In this document: positions 11,365 through 22,658 of the stretch, piece by piece
Position numbering within the stretch: the first letter of the stretch is position 1
How the letters are laid out: each line of letters opens with the position of its first letter
Assembly: GCF_014356525.2 (NCBI RefSeq)
Contig: NC_052507.1
Span: 3,646,509-3,710,508 of the forward strand
DNA: 64,000 nucleotides
Reading direction: 5' to 3'
DNA from: Nilaparvata lugens
Taxonomy: Eukaryota > Arthropoda > Insecta > Hemiptera > Delphacidae
The notes under the pieces: model-generated
What the model saw: the letters and a program-made list of their open reading frames with translations, nothing else
What the model was told of the DNA's origin: nothing
The model's database searches: none
Made by a program: the position numbers and the translations under genes

Positions 11365-11600
11365 AATAAAATTCAAAGGATAAATTCTTCATGGTATTTT
11401 TGATTTAATAAAACAGAAATTTTCTGAAAATATCAATTTTTGAGAAAGTTTTTCAATTTACTAAAAATGACCAAAAATAGTGTTAAGTTGAGATTTTTTT
11501 TGTAAATTGAATAACTTTTTCAAAAATTGATATTTTCAGAAAATTTCTGTTTTATTAAATCAAAAATACCATGAAGAATTTATCCTTTGAATTTTATGGA
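11365..11600. repeat. Long palindrome with 90-bp arms
   Basis: The left arm, about 11368-11460, contains AGAAATTTTCTGAAAATATC; the right arm, about 11504-11597, contains its reverse complement, with about 40 bp between. The spacer and right arm are repeated once more, without the left arm, at 11674-11885. Likely a fold-back or hairpin MITE with a tandem partial copy. Confidence 0.75.
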
Positions 11601-11673
11601 TTCATCTCGTACCGAATTTGAAATGTTCTGTCCCAAAATTTTAAACTTTAGGCGCTCATGTCTCAGAAAGTAA

Positions 11674-11885
11674 TGATCAAAAATGACCAAAAATAGTGTT
11701 AAGTTGAGATTTTTTTTGTAAATTGAATAACTTTTTCAAAAATTGATATTTTCAGAAAATGTTTCAAAATTTTCTTGTTTTATTCAATCAACAATACCAT
11801 GAATAATTTATCTCTTACCGAATTTGAAATGTCCTGTCCCAAAAATTTAAACTTTAGGCGTTCATATCTCAAAAAGTAATGATTG
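11674..11885. repeat. Tandem partial copy of the palindrome unit
   Basis: It repeats the spacer (AATAGTGTTAAGTTGAGATT) and right arm of the preceding palindrome, followed by CTGTCCCAAAAATTTAAACT, which also follows the first copy near 11628. Confidence 0.65.
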
Positions 11886-12096
11886 GAAGAGAATGTTTTC
11901 CTAAGAAAACTTTTTCATTTTGATATAAATACCGGTACAAATCGAAAAACTTTGAAAAATAATAAAACTTTCATTTTTGTTTTTTTTTCTCATTGTATTT
12001 CTATAGTGGAGCAGAATGATAATACTGCATGCTTAGTTTTCTATTACTCTTTATTTTCACATGTTTTGTATTTTTTTCACGCAGGAATAAAGTCAA

Positions 12097-12098
<2 letters not shown>

Positions 12099-12135
<37 letters not shown>

Positions 12136-12136
12136 A
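12099..12136. repeat. ATT triplet microsatellite
   Basis: About 12 TTA/ATT units. The poly-Leu frame through it is an artefact. Confidence 0.9.
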
Positions 12137-12257
12137 TATCACCAGTACAAGAAAGTTTATTTTTAGCCTTTGCACAGCCTTAAGACGTAGACTGCAACAT
12201 AGTATTAGGCCTACTCAACTTGCTAAGTAATTAGTACTACAATTTCTACATGTTTTT

Positions 12258-12412
12258 TTAACACACCTGTTTAATTAAGTATAACTCGTCTGACCTCTGC
12301 AATTCCTTCACCAATTCTTCAAGATCTGGGGACTGAACTATTTTATGTTCGCTAGACCACTCAGACTGGGACATTGTTGATCTTAGAAAAGTCTTCATTA
12401 GCTCGAGGTTGA
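12258..12412 (-). CDS. Possible short exon, unrecognised
   Basis: On the minus strand an ATG near 12402 and a second ATG a few codons on (MSQSEWSSEHK) open a compact acidic, exon-like segment ending ELYLIKQ, followed by CAG then GTGTGT, a usable donor. The codons look unbiased towards repeats. It lies about 130 bp inside a hAT-like terminus, so it may be the first exon of a decayed hAT transposase or a host exon next to it. No homologous family recognised. Confidence 0.25.
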
Positions 12413-12465
12413 AAAACGTCTTATATAATTTATTATTTATTTGTATTTTAAAATTTTCCGTTCCT

Positions 12466-12537
12466 TTAAATTTGCCGCCCCCAAAACCTGCCGCCCTGTG
12501 CGGCCGCCCGGTCCGCCCACCCCTGGGGCCGGGCCTG
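12466..12537 (-). mobile_element. Terminus of a hAT-like DNA transposon
   Basis: Read on the minus strand, the end is CAGGCCCGGCCCCAGGGG followed by GGGCGG blocks. This GC-rich CAGG...GGGCGG start is typical of one hAT branch in insects. The element would extend towards lower coordinates. Its other end and a transposase were not found. The 320-bp direct repeat starts at the next base. Confidence 0.5.
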
Positions 12538-12857
12538 CAAATACAGTACAAGATTAACTGATTAGTGGTAATCAGTGGAAGAGTTTTTTTAATTTTAAAT
12601 TTCAATGATAGGGAATGTACAATTAAAATTAAAATTCAATAAAATGACAACAGTAAAGTGAGGCATAACAAAGCAATATAGGAGTAGCCTATCTAAACTG
12701 TCAGAATTAATTTACAATAAGAAGAATTATGATTGACAAAATCTAAACATTTCTAGTTTGATATAATAATTTAGTATTCTTTAAGTTTGAATATTAAGCT
12801 ATTATTATCTCACCAGACACTGAGTCAGAAATTACTCCCATTGTATAATATAAGTAG
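12538..12857 (+). repeat. 320-bp direct repeat, right copy
   Basis: Partner of 6022-6345. Its left edge coincides exactly with the hAT-like terminus, suggesting that transposon end joining or transposon-mediated duplication made this junction. Confidence 0.85.
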
Positions 12858-14847
12858 GATCAAGAAAAAATGAGATTAGTATAGGCCCACCCTTAAAAAA
12901 CACATTTTTATGAAGTGGAAGGCGTTTTCTAAAAAAGATGCTATTTCCATTCTATTTCCATCCCTTGTTATTAATTATTAAAATAAGTGTCCACTGTATA
13001 ATATATTGTTTAATTGTAGAAACTTAGTTTTATTAGGTAGGCTTCATGGTACTTACTATCTTATATCTTACTCTCAATTGAAAGTTTCTCCAAGCAGAAT
13101 TGAAATAATTCAAATTTTTCATGAAGTAACTTTTTTGCAAACTGGATTCTGCTGAAGAGATAACATGAGAATTTACATTCATAAATGTTCAAAGCAAGCT
13201 TATATTCTTTGAACAATAATAATATATTATTGAATGAAATTTTTTCTGTTTTTCATCCAATATGTAGGGAGATATTGCCCAAACAGGTTTTTGTAACCTT
13301 TGGGATTATTTTCCATATAAATTGTTTTCTTGTAATGTTCTTCAGGGTATGATTGTGATTTTTTAGTTATATGGTAATTATTTCAGTAACTATGGTAAAT
13401 TACATGCTCTTTTATGTATTGTAAAAAATGGAAAATAAATTGATTTGAGGATAGCTGTTATATGTAATAACCGGTAATATGTTATATGTATATATTACCG
13501 GTATATCTGATATTATGTAAGCTGCAAAAAGATACAATGATTCATAGCTTCATACTTCAGACTTGACTTCATATTGGTTTAGAAATAAATATGATGGGAT
13601 GATGGTAAGTGTATTTAGACTTGATAAAGAATAATAATACTATTGATAACTTGACTTACAATTCAATAAACAACTTATTATTGATAGATCAACAATTCCT
13701 GATTAATTGCTTATTAGTGCTTATCATTTGAAGAGTGTCTTGACTCTTTTGAAACAAATAATGCAATAAAATAGAAAAGAGAAATGTGTGGTAATTTTCA
13801 TTTCTAGTTAATAATACTGATGGAATTGATGTCCAAAATTTATTTCAAATTGGATTGAATTATCCTTGCTATTCAATTGACCAGTACTATTTTCTTATTA
13901 CCGTATGTGAATGTTAGAAATTTAATATAGCTTATTCAAATGTTACATCAAAGTAATCTTTGTTCCGATGGATGAAGTGATCAATATTACTTGTATTAAT
14001 ATTTTATTAGAAGATTAATTGAATCGTCACAGGAAAATACAATTATTTATCTACTGCCTGTGGAATGAGGATTGAGGAATATGTATGAAGAATAAGGTGT
14101 TGTAGGCTACTCCTTATTTAATCATTTATTTATTTATTCATGTATTTATTCAATTAAAAAACACAGAAATGCTCACAGACAAATCCCAGTACAGGGCTAT
14201 ACAGAATCAATAGATCTCTAGAATAGGCCTACTCAAGTTCCTATAAAATAATTATTTTTTAAAATGTATGAATTCAGGGCTACTTTCTTGTATTTATAAA
14301 AAAGAATTAAAGTAGCCTACCCTTTAAAACAATTACCTTTTGGTACCTTCTTAGTAAACAAGTACCTTTTTAGTAACAATTTGTATTCTTGTTTTTTAAT
14401 ATTTTATTAGTTTTAAAGGGTACTATAATTCTATTTTATAAAAATAATTACTGTATCATGATTAGTATGATTGGTAGGTATTACAAGAAGTACAGTACCA
14501 AACAAGACTAAGACTAATAATTATTTCAATAAAGAAACACTATTATTCTTTTTGAAATAGCATTTCCAACTTGATAAAAGTTTGACTTAAATATATTCTA
14601 TCAGTCTTACAAAACTCTCTAAAACTTTCAAAACTTCCTATCAGTCAAATTATATAAAAACTCCTGTGATGATAATGTACTGTGTAATCATCTCAAGAAA
14701 TTGTTTAATATTAGGGTAAAACTAAAGAGATATTGGCAAGCTAATTCTTCTAGTCAGTCTATCCAAAAATACCACTGATGATGATGCCTTGAATGAATTG
14801 AAACTATAGTCTTTTGATTATTAAATAAATTATGTGGAACTATTTAA
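12858..14847. other. Non-coding, AT-rich
   Basis: No gene. A palindrome around CCGGTAATAT and ATATTACCGG lies at about 13470-13503. A LINE-type tail with ATTT repeats (TTTATTTATTTATTCATGTA) is at about 14118-14205. Confidence 0.45.
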
Positions 14848-15319
14848 CCTTCCGGCAGTCGCGCCCTACTCAATCACACGAGCAGTAGCGTGTTGTATTT
14901 TGTACAACATCCAATTTTCCAAGTGTTATGTACTCTGTTTATTGTTAAAACATATTAATTAATCGTATAATTACTTTTTCCTTCTTCTTGGAATATTTAC
15001 GCCTATGAACATTTGGATGATTACCATTTCATAGCCCAATAAGGTACATCAAGCAAAGCCATCAATTCTGTGTTATTGGTTCGTTTACAGTCCCCGTATA
15101 CAGTCTTTCCCTATCTTATGCACAGTGCGACTTACTGTATGCACTGCCGCGTATAAATGGCACCTAATGACTGAACCATTGCTCGGTTGATACTGAAACT
15201 CAGTTCTCAGTGGAGTGATTGGGGGAAGTTTTTGAATGCATAGGTGACTCATTCACTGACACCACCCCATTCAAAACTGACACTGTTGTACTTTTTACAA
15301 CAGCGCGACTGCCGGTAGG
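14848..15319. mobile_element. piggyBac-like MITE with TTAA target sites
   Basis: The 472-bp element is flanked on both sides by TTAA (14844-14847 and 15320-15323). Its ends are CCTTCCGGCAGTCGCGC and the inverted CCTACCGGCAGTCGCGC, 16 of 17 positions matching. TTAA duplication and a C-starting TIR are hallmarks of the piggyBac superfamily. The interior has no transposase but shows further subterminal complementarity (TTGTATTTTGTACAAC, TTGTACTTTTTACAAC). Confidence 0.8.
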
Positions 15320-15659
15320 TTAAATAAATTATTATGAGGACCTGACATCTCTTCTATTCACCTTCTAATATTTATGAATCCCACAATATCTCTATTTGAG
15401 GTTTGTGTGGTGAAAATGATCTAGAATCTTAACTCTGCCCATAATAGAAGCAATTATTCAAATCAATTCTCATTGTAAACTTTAATTTATTATTTGATAC
15501 ATGAATAACGTTATAAATTATATTTTGTTCATAAATAAAGCTAGCTTACAAATTCTATCCAAGTAGGTAGCAATAGATTATAAGATTATGAAATGAGAGA
15601 GATGTCAATTCCACTTAATGATTCCAGAGAATGAATTGTGCTCAGTTTATCAATAAATA

Positions 15660-15945
15660 AAAATAACGAGCGAAGCTTGGTGCCCCGATATTTATATTAA
15701 ATTGACAACATCTCTTCCACCCTGTACTATCAAACGAGCAATTTCTGTTTATAGTTTATACGTTTGGATGTTTAGATGTTTATATGTTTGTATTTCACCG
15801 GATCTCGAAAACGGCTCTAACGATTCTCACAAAATTCAGAACATAGTAGGTTTATATAAAAATTCGATTGCACTAGGTCTCATCCCTGGAGAAACTCGCT
15901 GAAGGACATTAAAAGGATACTTATCATTCATCCTTGGAAAAACAG
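15660..15945 (+). repeat. Family N repeat, copy 1
   Basis: It shares several blocks with 62545-62750 in reverse orientation: GGATGTTTAGATGTTTATAT-like, CTCTAACGATTCTCAC, AATTCGATTGCACTAGGTCT and AAGGACATTAAAAGGAT. Unknown non-coding repeat. A 66-codon frame here is not credible as a gene. Confidence 0.55.
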
Positions 15946-16070
15946 CTGATAATGATATTTCGTCGTCTGTTGGTGATGGAAGTGAGTGAGCAAGTTCATG
16001 TGTGTGGTACTGTGTCAAAATTATGACTCAGCTGTTGAACTTTTGTAATCATTCAATCGGGTACTTAGTG

Positions 16071-16211
16071 CCGGTTGCAAAAAAGCCGGGTTGTTTGCAA
16101 TCCTGATTAATTCCAGTAGATCCATCTTTTCGAAAATAGTAGTCTTCTCTGATTTGGTTCACGTGGAATTGATCAGGATTAAAATTTAACCGGCTTTTGA
16201 GCAACCGGGCC
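16071..16211. mobile_element. Hairpin MITE, family E, copy 1
   Basis: Ends CCGGTTGCAAAAAAGCCGG and CCGGCTTTTGAGCAACCGG are inverted copies, and the middle pairs around TCTCTGATT. About 140 bp. Four more copies of varied completeness are at 17.1, 46.3, 53.3 and 58.1 kb. Confidence 0.7.
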
Positions 16212-17088
16212 TTCGTGAGGGAAATTTTTGCATTCCTCTGGGAATTAAACTCAATTCACTGTGATTAGATATAACATTTCTGTATGAATTATGAATGTTA
16301 TTATAATTTCTACTTTCATAATAAATTTTTTATGATTTTGTTCTTGGTCAGAGCGAAGTTTGGTCCCTGATATTTGCAACTTAATATGGAGCGATTCCAC
16401 AACATCTTCGTTGTAATGACTATAATGTAAATCATAAAAAGAGTTGCAGAACGTATAAATATATAAAAACCATAAATGAATACTTAAAACACAAATTCCA
16501 ATCATTTTTCTCCTTATATCCTAACAGTGGAGGTATTGTATCAATCAGTCAAAAAACACTAACAAAACTGAAGAATAACATTTCCCAATTTTGAAATATG
16601 GAGCTGCATCATGTTTACAAGATAATACAAAAAATTGATAACATCCATAAACTGTAAAATGTATAATCAATCTGAAGTTAGCCGCGGAGGGTACAGTTAC
16701 TTATGAAGTTTTTTCATATAGTAACTGTAGTTTCTCTACATATAAGTTGTAGCTCCGATATGAGGTTTTTTCATATAGTAACTGTATTTTCTATAGTTTA
16801 TGTACATCATAGTATCTTTACCTGATTTTATTTAATTATATTTATTCATTAGTTTACAAAGGCGACTTTCTAGAAGTATTTTAAGCCCAGGTGATGATGA
16901 TGGGATGAATGATAATACAATGAAGGTAGAGTTATGAATGAATAAAAATTATAGATTATGCTATCCACTTGAATTGATAACTGTACCCAAGTGAAACCTG
17001 TTCAATTTGAAAAAGACTAGATATTGTAGCTCTAGTTTCAATATGAAATATATTGGCTACTATAGTTTCTGTATATAATAGTACAACT
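16212..17088. other. Non-coding with a short duplication
   Basis: No gene recognised. TTTTTTCATATAGTAACTGTA occurs twice, near 16709 and 16768, in a small tandem duplication. Confidence 0.4.
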
Positions 17089-17214
17089 TTAATCCCGATT
17101 AAATACCATAAGAACCAATCAGGAAAGTCTTCTCTAGAAAAAAACTTTCTCTGATTATCTCTCATGGATTTTAATCATGATTAAAATTCAACAGGTTTCT
17201 GTGCAACCGGGTCT
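17089..17214. mobile_element. Hairpin MITE, family E, copy 2 (left end lost)
   Basis: AATCCCGATTAAAT, AGAACCAATCAGGAAAG and the terminal TTCTGTGCAACCGGG match family E. The outer left arm is missing. Confidence 0.6.
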
Positions 17215-18013
17215 GGTGTCTGGTCTTATTATTGAGTATGACTACCTCAATATCACCTTCAGCCGACTTCGCTTAAATATAATTTTAGTTTAAAAAATCG
17301 TTTTCGAGTGGTTGGGAATCCACTCAAAGCTGAACTTCAACTCATCTCTCCTCATCATTATCATCTTTAGATCCTTACAAAATCGTAGAGCATATGTGAG
17401 CATTATTCTTGACAGAAAACAACACATTTTTATAAAGGATGAACTTTTATACAGAGTTACTCTTAATTATGGTAAAATAATTTAATATGTGATAGTATAG
17501 CTAAAAATAAGAAAAAAGGTTCTTATAAACATATATCCATAAACGCTTCATTATAGCGAGCTATACAGAGTGAAAGATTTTGTCCGGAATTCAGCTCCTG
17601 TGGTGAAATACACCGATGCTGAATTGCTTGGGGACAAGATTTTGATAAACTTATGCTGGACTCATATGGAAAAATATCTGAAAAATTGAATAAAACTAGT
17701 CTGGAAGCAGTAGTGTGAGTAGTTTTTGAGAGAAAAGTTGAAATATGCAAAAAATCTAAGTAGAAAAACACAGACTTCTACTTTTGATGCCCAATAACTT
17801 TCTTTAATGACCAGTAAACAAATCATTTTTCGCAATAAAAATTGTAGAAAATTTAATTCTGAAAAGAATTATGTAAGCTGTGTAAACTAAATTTGAATAA
17901 AAGTTAAATAAAATGTATTCTTATGTAGTACATTACAACACAAAAAAAATGCTGTTTTGTGAGGAGAGAACTAATAAATCAAAAACTTCTCACACTACAG
18001 CCTCCAGACTAGT
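17215..18013. other. Non-coding
   Basis: No repeat or coding signal I can support; the minus frame at 17523-17771 has no exon signals. Confidence 0.4.
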
Positions 18014-18373
18014 TGAATGTTTAAATTTTTAAATGTTTATATGTTGCGCATTTACGGCGAAACGCGGTAATAGATTTTTATGAAATTTGACAGGTATGTT
18101 CCTTTTTTAATTGCGCGTCGACGTATATACAAGGTTTTTGGAAATTTTGCATTTCAAGGATAATATGAAAGGAAAAAGGAGCCTCCTTCATACGCCAATA
18201 TAAGAGTAAAAATCAGACAATAGAATTATTCATCCTAAATCAGCTGACAAGTGATTACACAGATGTGTGGAGAAGCCAGTCTATTGCTGTATTTCCATAG
18301 GGTCTATAGTTTCAATCAGGTACTTGTAGATGAGAATACTGCGTGAGGTCTATTGTTCACAGAACTACTAGTA
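18014..18373 (-). mobile_element. Family A element, 5-prime-shortened copy
   Basis: It runs from TTTATATGTTGCGCATTTAC through GAGCCTCCTTCATACGCC to the terminus GTTCACAGAACTACTAG. It lacks the CGGTCAATA end. Confidence 0.7.
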
Positions 18374-18559
18374 TTTTGTGATTGTAGAAATGTCTGTAAA
18401 ATTATTTGGCAAATAGAATTTCAATCTAAGCTAGCCTAGTCATCATATTAATTAGCAAAGATATCTTATGCTATCTTTTGTCTATGGTAATAATAAGTAG
18501 TATCTTACCTACCTATGTTTATCAAAGTCTTATTAAATATTATTTCATATTTCTAGAAC

Positions 18560-18965
18560 GTTTCCATCCTGACCAATCACAGGAACCCAGTCCTCTTCAG
18601 GAGAAGAGCTTCCTTCACAAACACACATGAGAGCTTCCTCTCCACAAGCTGTATGAGATTCTACGGTCCTGATCGCGATCAATTTTCAATTTTCTCCTCA
18701 GTCGATTCTCACACTCCTGTCTGACAGTTTCTCTCTCTCTCTCTCTCTTTCTCTTGTACGAAAGAGCCAATCCACGTGGTTTGTGCGTGTATGAAACCGA
18801 TACAATACAATGATCGCGGGGGCGGACTTAGTCTAGTTAGTAAACTTGATCGAAGTTTGTGAACTTGATCCAACTTTGCAAAGTATCCCCTTCCCACACG
18901 TTGTTCTGATGCTTTGTTTCGATGTAAAATCACCTCCCACAAGTGACCTACCACAACAGTCTCTC
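18560..18965 (+). promoter_or_regulatory. Promoter-like region
   Basis: Locally higher GC and CpG than the surroundings. GAGCCAATCC (CCAAT box) adjoins an E-box CACGTG at 18773-18778, and a GC box (GGGGGCGGA) follows near 18818. A TC microsatellite lies at 18729-18748. The first GTAAGT donor of the array begins at 19018. This fits a promoter and untranslated first exon, possibly of the plus-strand gene at 53 kb, but nothing links them directly. Confidence 0.3.
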
Positions 18966-20115
18966 ATTGCATACAGTACTAAGTGATGGATAAATCTATG
19001 CTGGATTGAAGAAGAATGTAAGTTCTATTCTCTTGTTTTTCTAAATTCATTTATTAATTTGAAAAACACATATTTTGTTGATAACTAAACTTATTCTACA
19101 AAGTTAGTGACCTATCACAATGATATTCCATTGCAACAGGTTTCTTGTTTTTCTAATTTATTAACTTGAAAAATACATATTTTGTTAAATAGCTAAACTT
19201 AATCTTAAACATTCTCTTGATTCACGACAAGCTATTTTATTTTATTTATACTTAATTTTAATTTAACGTTGTGAATAATTTTGTTTTGATGTGGCACCTG
19301 CTGGACCACGGGTTCAGCAGGACCCAACAATGTAAAAATGTTTTTCTGATAAAATTGATTGATTTAATCTATAAGGTAAGTGACCTACCACAACAGTCTC
19401 TCATTGCATACAGTTCTAAGTGATGGATAAATTCATGCTGGATTTGGAGAAGGATATAAGTTCTATTTTGTTGTTTTTTTAAATTTAATTATTAATTTGA
19501 AAAATACATATTTTGTTAAATAACTAAACTTAATCTATAAGGTATAGTGACCTATCACAATAATATTTCATTGCAAAAAGTTTCAAGTGATGGATAAATC
19601 TATGCTGGATTGAGAGAAGGATGTAAGTTCTATTTTCTTGTTTTTCTAAATTCATTTATTAATTTGAAAAATACATATTTTGTTTAATAAATAAACTTAA
19701 TCTATAAGGTAGGTGACCTACCACAATAATAGTCCATTGCAAAAAGTTCTAAGTGATGGATAAATCTATGCTGGATTTGAAGAAGGATGTAAGTTCTATT
19801 TTCTTGTTTTTTTAAATTCATTTATAAATTTGAAGAAAACATATTTTGTTAAATAACTAAACTTGATATTTAAGTTAAGTCACCTATCAAAATAATATTT
19901 CATTGCAACATGTTCTGAATTATATGCTGGTTTTAGAGGAGGATATGCTTTTTCCATTTTCATGATTTTTTGAATTTGATAATTAATTTGTAAAATACAT
20001 AATATCTTGTGAGACAATCTCATATCATGATTGCTTAATTTTTTGTATTGCAAACCGTTCGGAGTGATAAATATAAACACATGCTGGATTTGGAAAAGGA
20101 TGTAAGTTTTGAAAG
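18965..20115 (+). repeat. Tandem array of exon/donor-like units, about 166 bp
   Basis: Units anchored on AAGTGATGGATAAA occur at about 18981, 19418, 19584 and 19751, with diverged units near 19910 and 20058. Each has a TTGCA-rich head, a short segment with ATGCTGGATT, then GATGTAAGT (donor-like; ATATAAGT in the unit at 19418), then TCTTGTTTTT and AAATACATATTTTGTT. The first unit adjoins the promoter-like region, so the array may be expansion of a first-exon/intron junction. Confidence 0.65.
19217..19372 (+). mobile_element. LINE-type 3-prime tail inserted in the array
   Basis: It interrupts one array unit. It contains a CTGCTGGACC/GTTCAGCAG hairpin and ends with AAAATTGATTGATTT, a tail typical of insect LINEs. 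Confidence 0.45.
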
Positions 20116-20304
20116 TTCCCTTCTTATGATTGTCCAATTCAATGATTAATTATTGAGGGTAGAAGTATTTTGTAAATGAATTCCTCTTGTTATTCTTCTC
20201 TCAACTTTTTGTAACATAAATATTGACAGCCTACATTCTTCGAGCAGTTTTTTGTGGTTCTGAAAGCAGTGTTTATAATTTTGCTATGAATTAAGGTAGG
20301 CATA

Positions 20305-20430
20305 TATTTATTTATTTGCTTATTCATTTATTTATCACAAGAATCAGGGAGTTCAAATCAGTTTTTACTTCTATTTACAATTTCACTTGTATATTTACAA
20401 TCAGATAGACCATGTCGCAAAATGAAAGAT
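20305..20430 (-). mobile_element. LINE/SINE tail fragment
   Basis: A TTTATTTATTTGCTTATTCA run followed by a short body resembles other ATTT-tailed retroelement ends here. Confidence 0.35.
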
Positions 20431-20741
20431 ACACTTGTATTGTCTTCGGATATTCTCTTGTTCCAGAGTGAAAAGCTCTAGGTTCATGATTCATTTTTCA
20501 ATTTGCAGAAAATCACATATCATTAAAATTATATTAAAAGAGGAATAACAGGCGAACCGTTCAATATTCTTCTCCCAAAATTTATATTATATCACTTGGG
20601 ATAAGGTTGAGTCATTTTTACACATCATCACAATTTTATGTCCAAGAATATTTTTTGTACTTGAGATCCAAATAATAATTTATGTGAAAAAATAGATGAA
20701 GCTTATTCTTTAGAATGAGACAGATACACGATTTAGCTTGA

Positions 20742-20850
20742 TAAAACAATAGAAAATCTTGAAGTATCCTTTATTTAAAAAAACCTTAATATAGTTAAAC
20801 AATTATTTTTTTTAAAATGAAGGGTACTTCAAGATTTTTTATTGTTTTTA
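20742..20850. repeat. Hairpin MITE-like inverted repeat
   Basis: Arms of about 30 bp: AAAATCTTGAAGTATCCTTT and the inverted GGGTACTTCAAGATTTTTTA. ACGATTTAGCTT occurs on both sides (20729 and about 20889) in direct orientation. Confidence 0.55.
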
Positions 20851-21488
20851 TTAATTGTTAAAAAGTAGCCCATGTGAGTGAAGTTTTACGATTTAGCTTC
20901 TATTTTGAATCCTGAGTGTGCAACTGTCTATTACACTAATGGGTAGAGTGTATTCTGAGATCTAAAATGACTAAAATCAATTCTGAAATCAAGAATAAAT
21001 GACAGACATAGATTCAATGCTATTGTCAATGTATAAATTAATGTTGTTTATTTGAATTGAATTGAATTTATTTGTTTCCAACAAAATACTAGCATACACA
21101 GCATACATAATAGAATAACTATGTTCACAATTATTGAAACTACACTCACATGAACATTAAGGTTTGAGTCGTAAGTTCGAATATTATTATTAAAAAAAAT
21201 GAAAAAAGCTAAATAAAAGAAGGAGATCAAACTCCAACATAGATGTTTCACTTGAGTATTGGATAGAATATGATAATTTAATTGAGAAAACATTTGATAT
21301 ACTTCTAAACAAGGTAAAAATATTGGAGTAAATATTACAAATGGGAAACGAAGGATAATACTAAATGAGGAAATAAAACTCTTGAAAATTCTACAACTAA
21401 ATAATAAAAATAGCTTAAAGAATTTTCTGCTGACAGTTCAAAGTGAATCTCACTAATATATATATATTTTCATTACAATAAGGAAGTC
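20851..21488. other. Non-coding
   Basis: No supported feature apart from one side of the direct ACGATTTAGCTT repeat. Confidence 0.4.
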
Positions 21489-21705
21489 TATATAGTGAGG
21501 TACACGTTATAATGGCAGTATTTTATCGACATTGGTGTTGCTATCCTTGTCAATCATTCGACAAAGCAGATAGTGCTATCCTTCTCTACATCTGCAACGT
21601 TGAGAGATCGTTATTTAACAATGTAAAAATAAACTAATCAACAAAATAGTAGCTCTCAATTGTGCAAATTTATTGTTTATCATTTAATAATTGGAGTATA
21701 TATTT

Positions 21706-22010
21706 TTATTCATTTATTTATTTATTTAGTTTGGGCTATTGCCCAAAACTTCTTCAATTTTCTAATTTATAGTTTCAAATTGTCCAGATATTATATATAG
21801 GTTATTTCCATTTCGATTTCTACACTAAATCACAATCTGAGAATATAAATTACAATAAAACAACCAATATTCTTAAATTGGATAGATTGATAACAAAACT
21901 TTTGTAAAAGCATGAAACAAACTTCAGATTCACAAAATAATAAAGAATAAACCACTCAAATTTTGAACTCGAAAATATCTCGTTCACCTTCTTAAGGAAT
22001 GAAATATAAT
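21706..22010 (-). mobile_element. Family F retroelement 3-prime end, copy 1
   Basis: A TTTATTTATTTAG tail followed by GGCTATTGCCCAAAACTTCT and a body shared with 49925, 51640 (inverted) and 60362. No ORF. The orientation is inferred from the tail. Confidence 0.6.
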
Positions 22011-22013
22011 TGA

Positions 22014-22658
22014 CTAGCCGTCAGGCTCGCTTTGCTCGCCATATCCGTCTAGCCAGGGGGCTCCGCCCCCTGGACCCCCGACTGGATCATCCAAGAATGA
22101 GATCAGAAGGCTCGCTTCGCTCGCCTGCATTTTTCATTTGAGCGTTTTTATCATATGTTAGGACGATCCAGTCGGGGGTCCAGACAAAACGGCTAGTAAT
22201 ATAATATTCCCAGGAATAGCTCTGATTGAAGAAGCAGTGCCCAATCAATTTTTCCGCGATAAATGTATTTCAATCTTCAACTTGGTGCCAACCTAACAAA
22301 GTCAACTCAACTTAATGCCTACCTGACAAAATTATTAATTTAGTTACCAGTTAACAACTGTTTCGAAGAGGTACTCTTTCTAGACTATAGTTCTATATTA
22401 TCATATGGTATGGACATTTCAATTATAATCAAGAGATTGGAATAAGAAAGAATATACATTCTAAAAGACGAACTTTAAACCCTTAAAAACCACCCTTAGA
22501 GTTAAAATTTTTCCAAATCCGTTCTTAGTACGCCTCTAAAAGGGTCAACTGAACATACCTACCAAATTTGAACGTTTTTGGTCTGGTAGATTTTTAGTTC
22601 TGCGAGTGAGTGAGTCATTCAGTGAGTGAGTGAATGCCATTTCGCTTTTATATATAGA
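22014..22658 (-). mobile_element. Non-autonomous Helitron, copy 1
   Basis: On the minus strand it starts TCTATATATAAAAGCGAAAT and ends GCGAGCCTGACGGCTAG, lying exactly between an A and a T. Helitrons begin TC, end CTRR and insert between A and T. The interior has CACTCACTCACT and GGCTCGCTTCGCTCGCC motifs. No Rep/helicase. A second copy is at 50664-51356. Confidence 0.75.

Noticed and set aside
16956..17165. Minus-strand 69-codon frame as an exon
   Set aside because: Half of it lies in a family E hairpin MITE, and no acceptor/donor pair fits.
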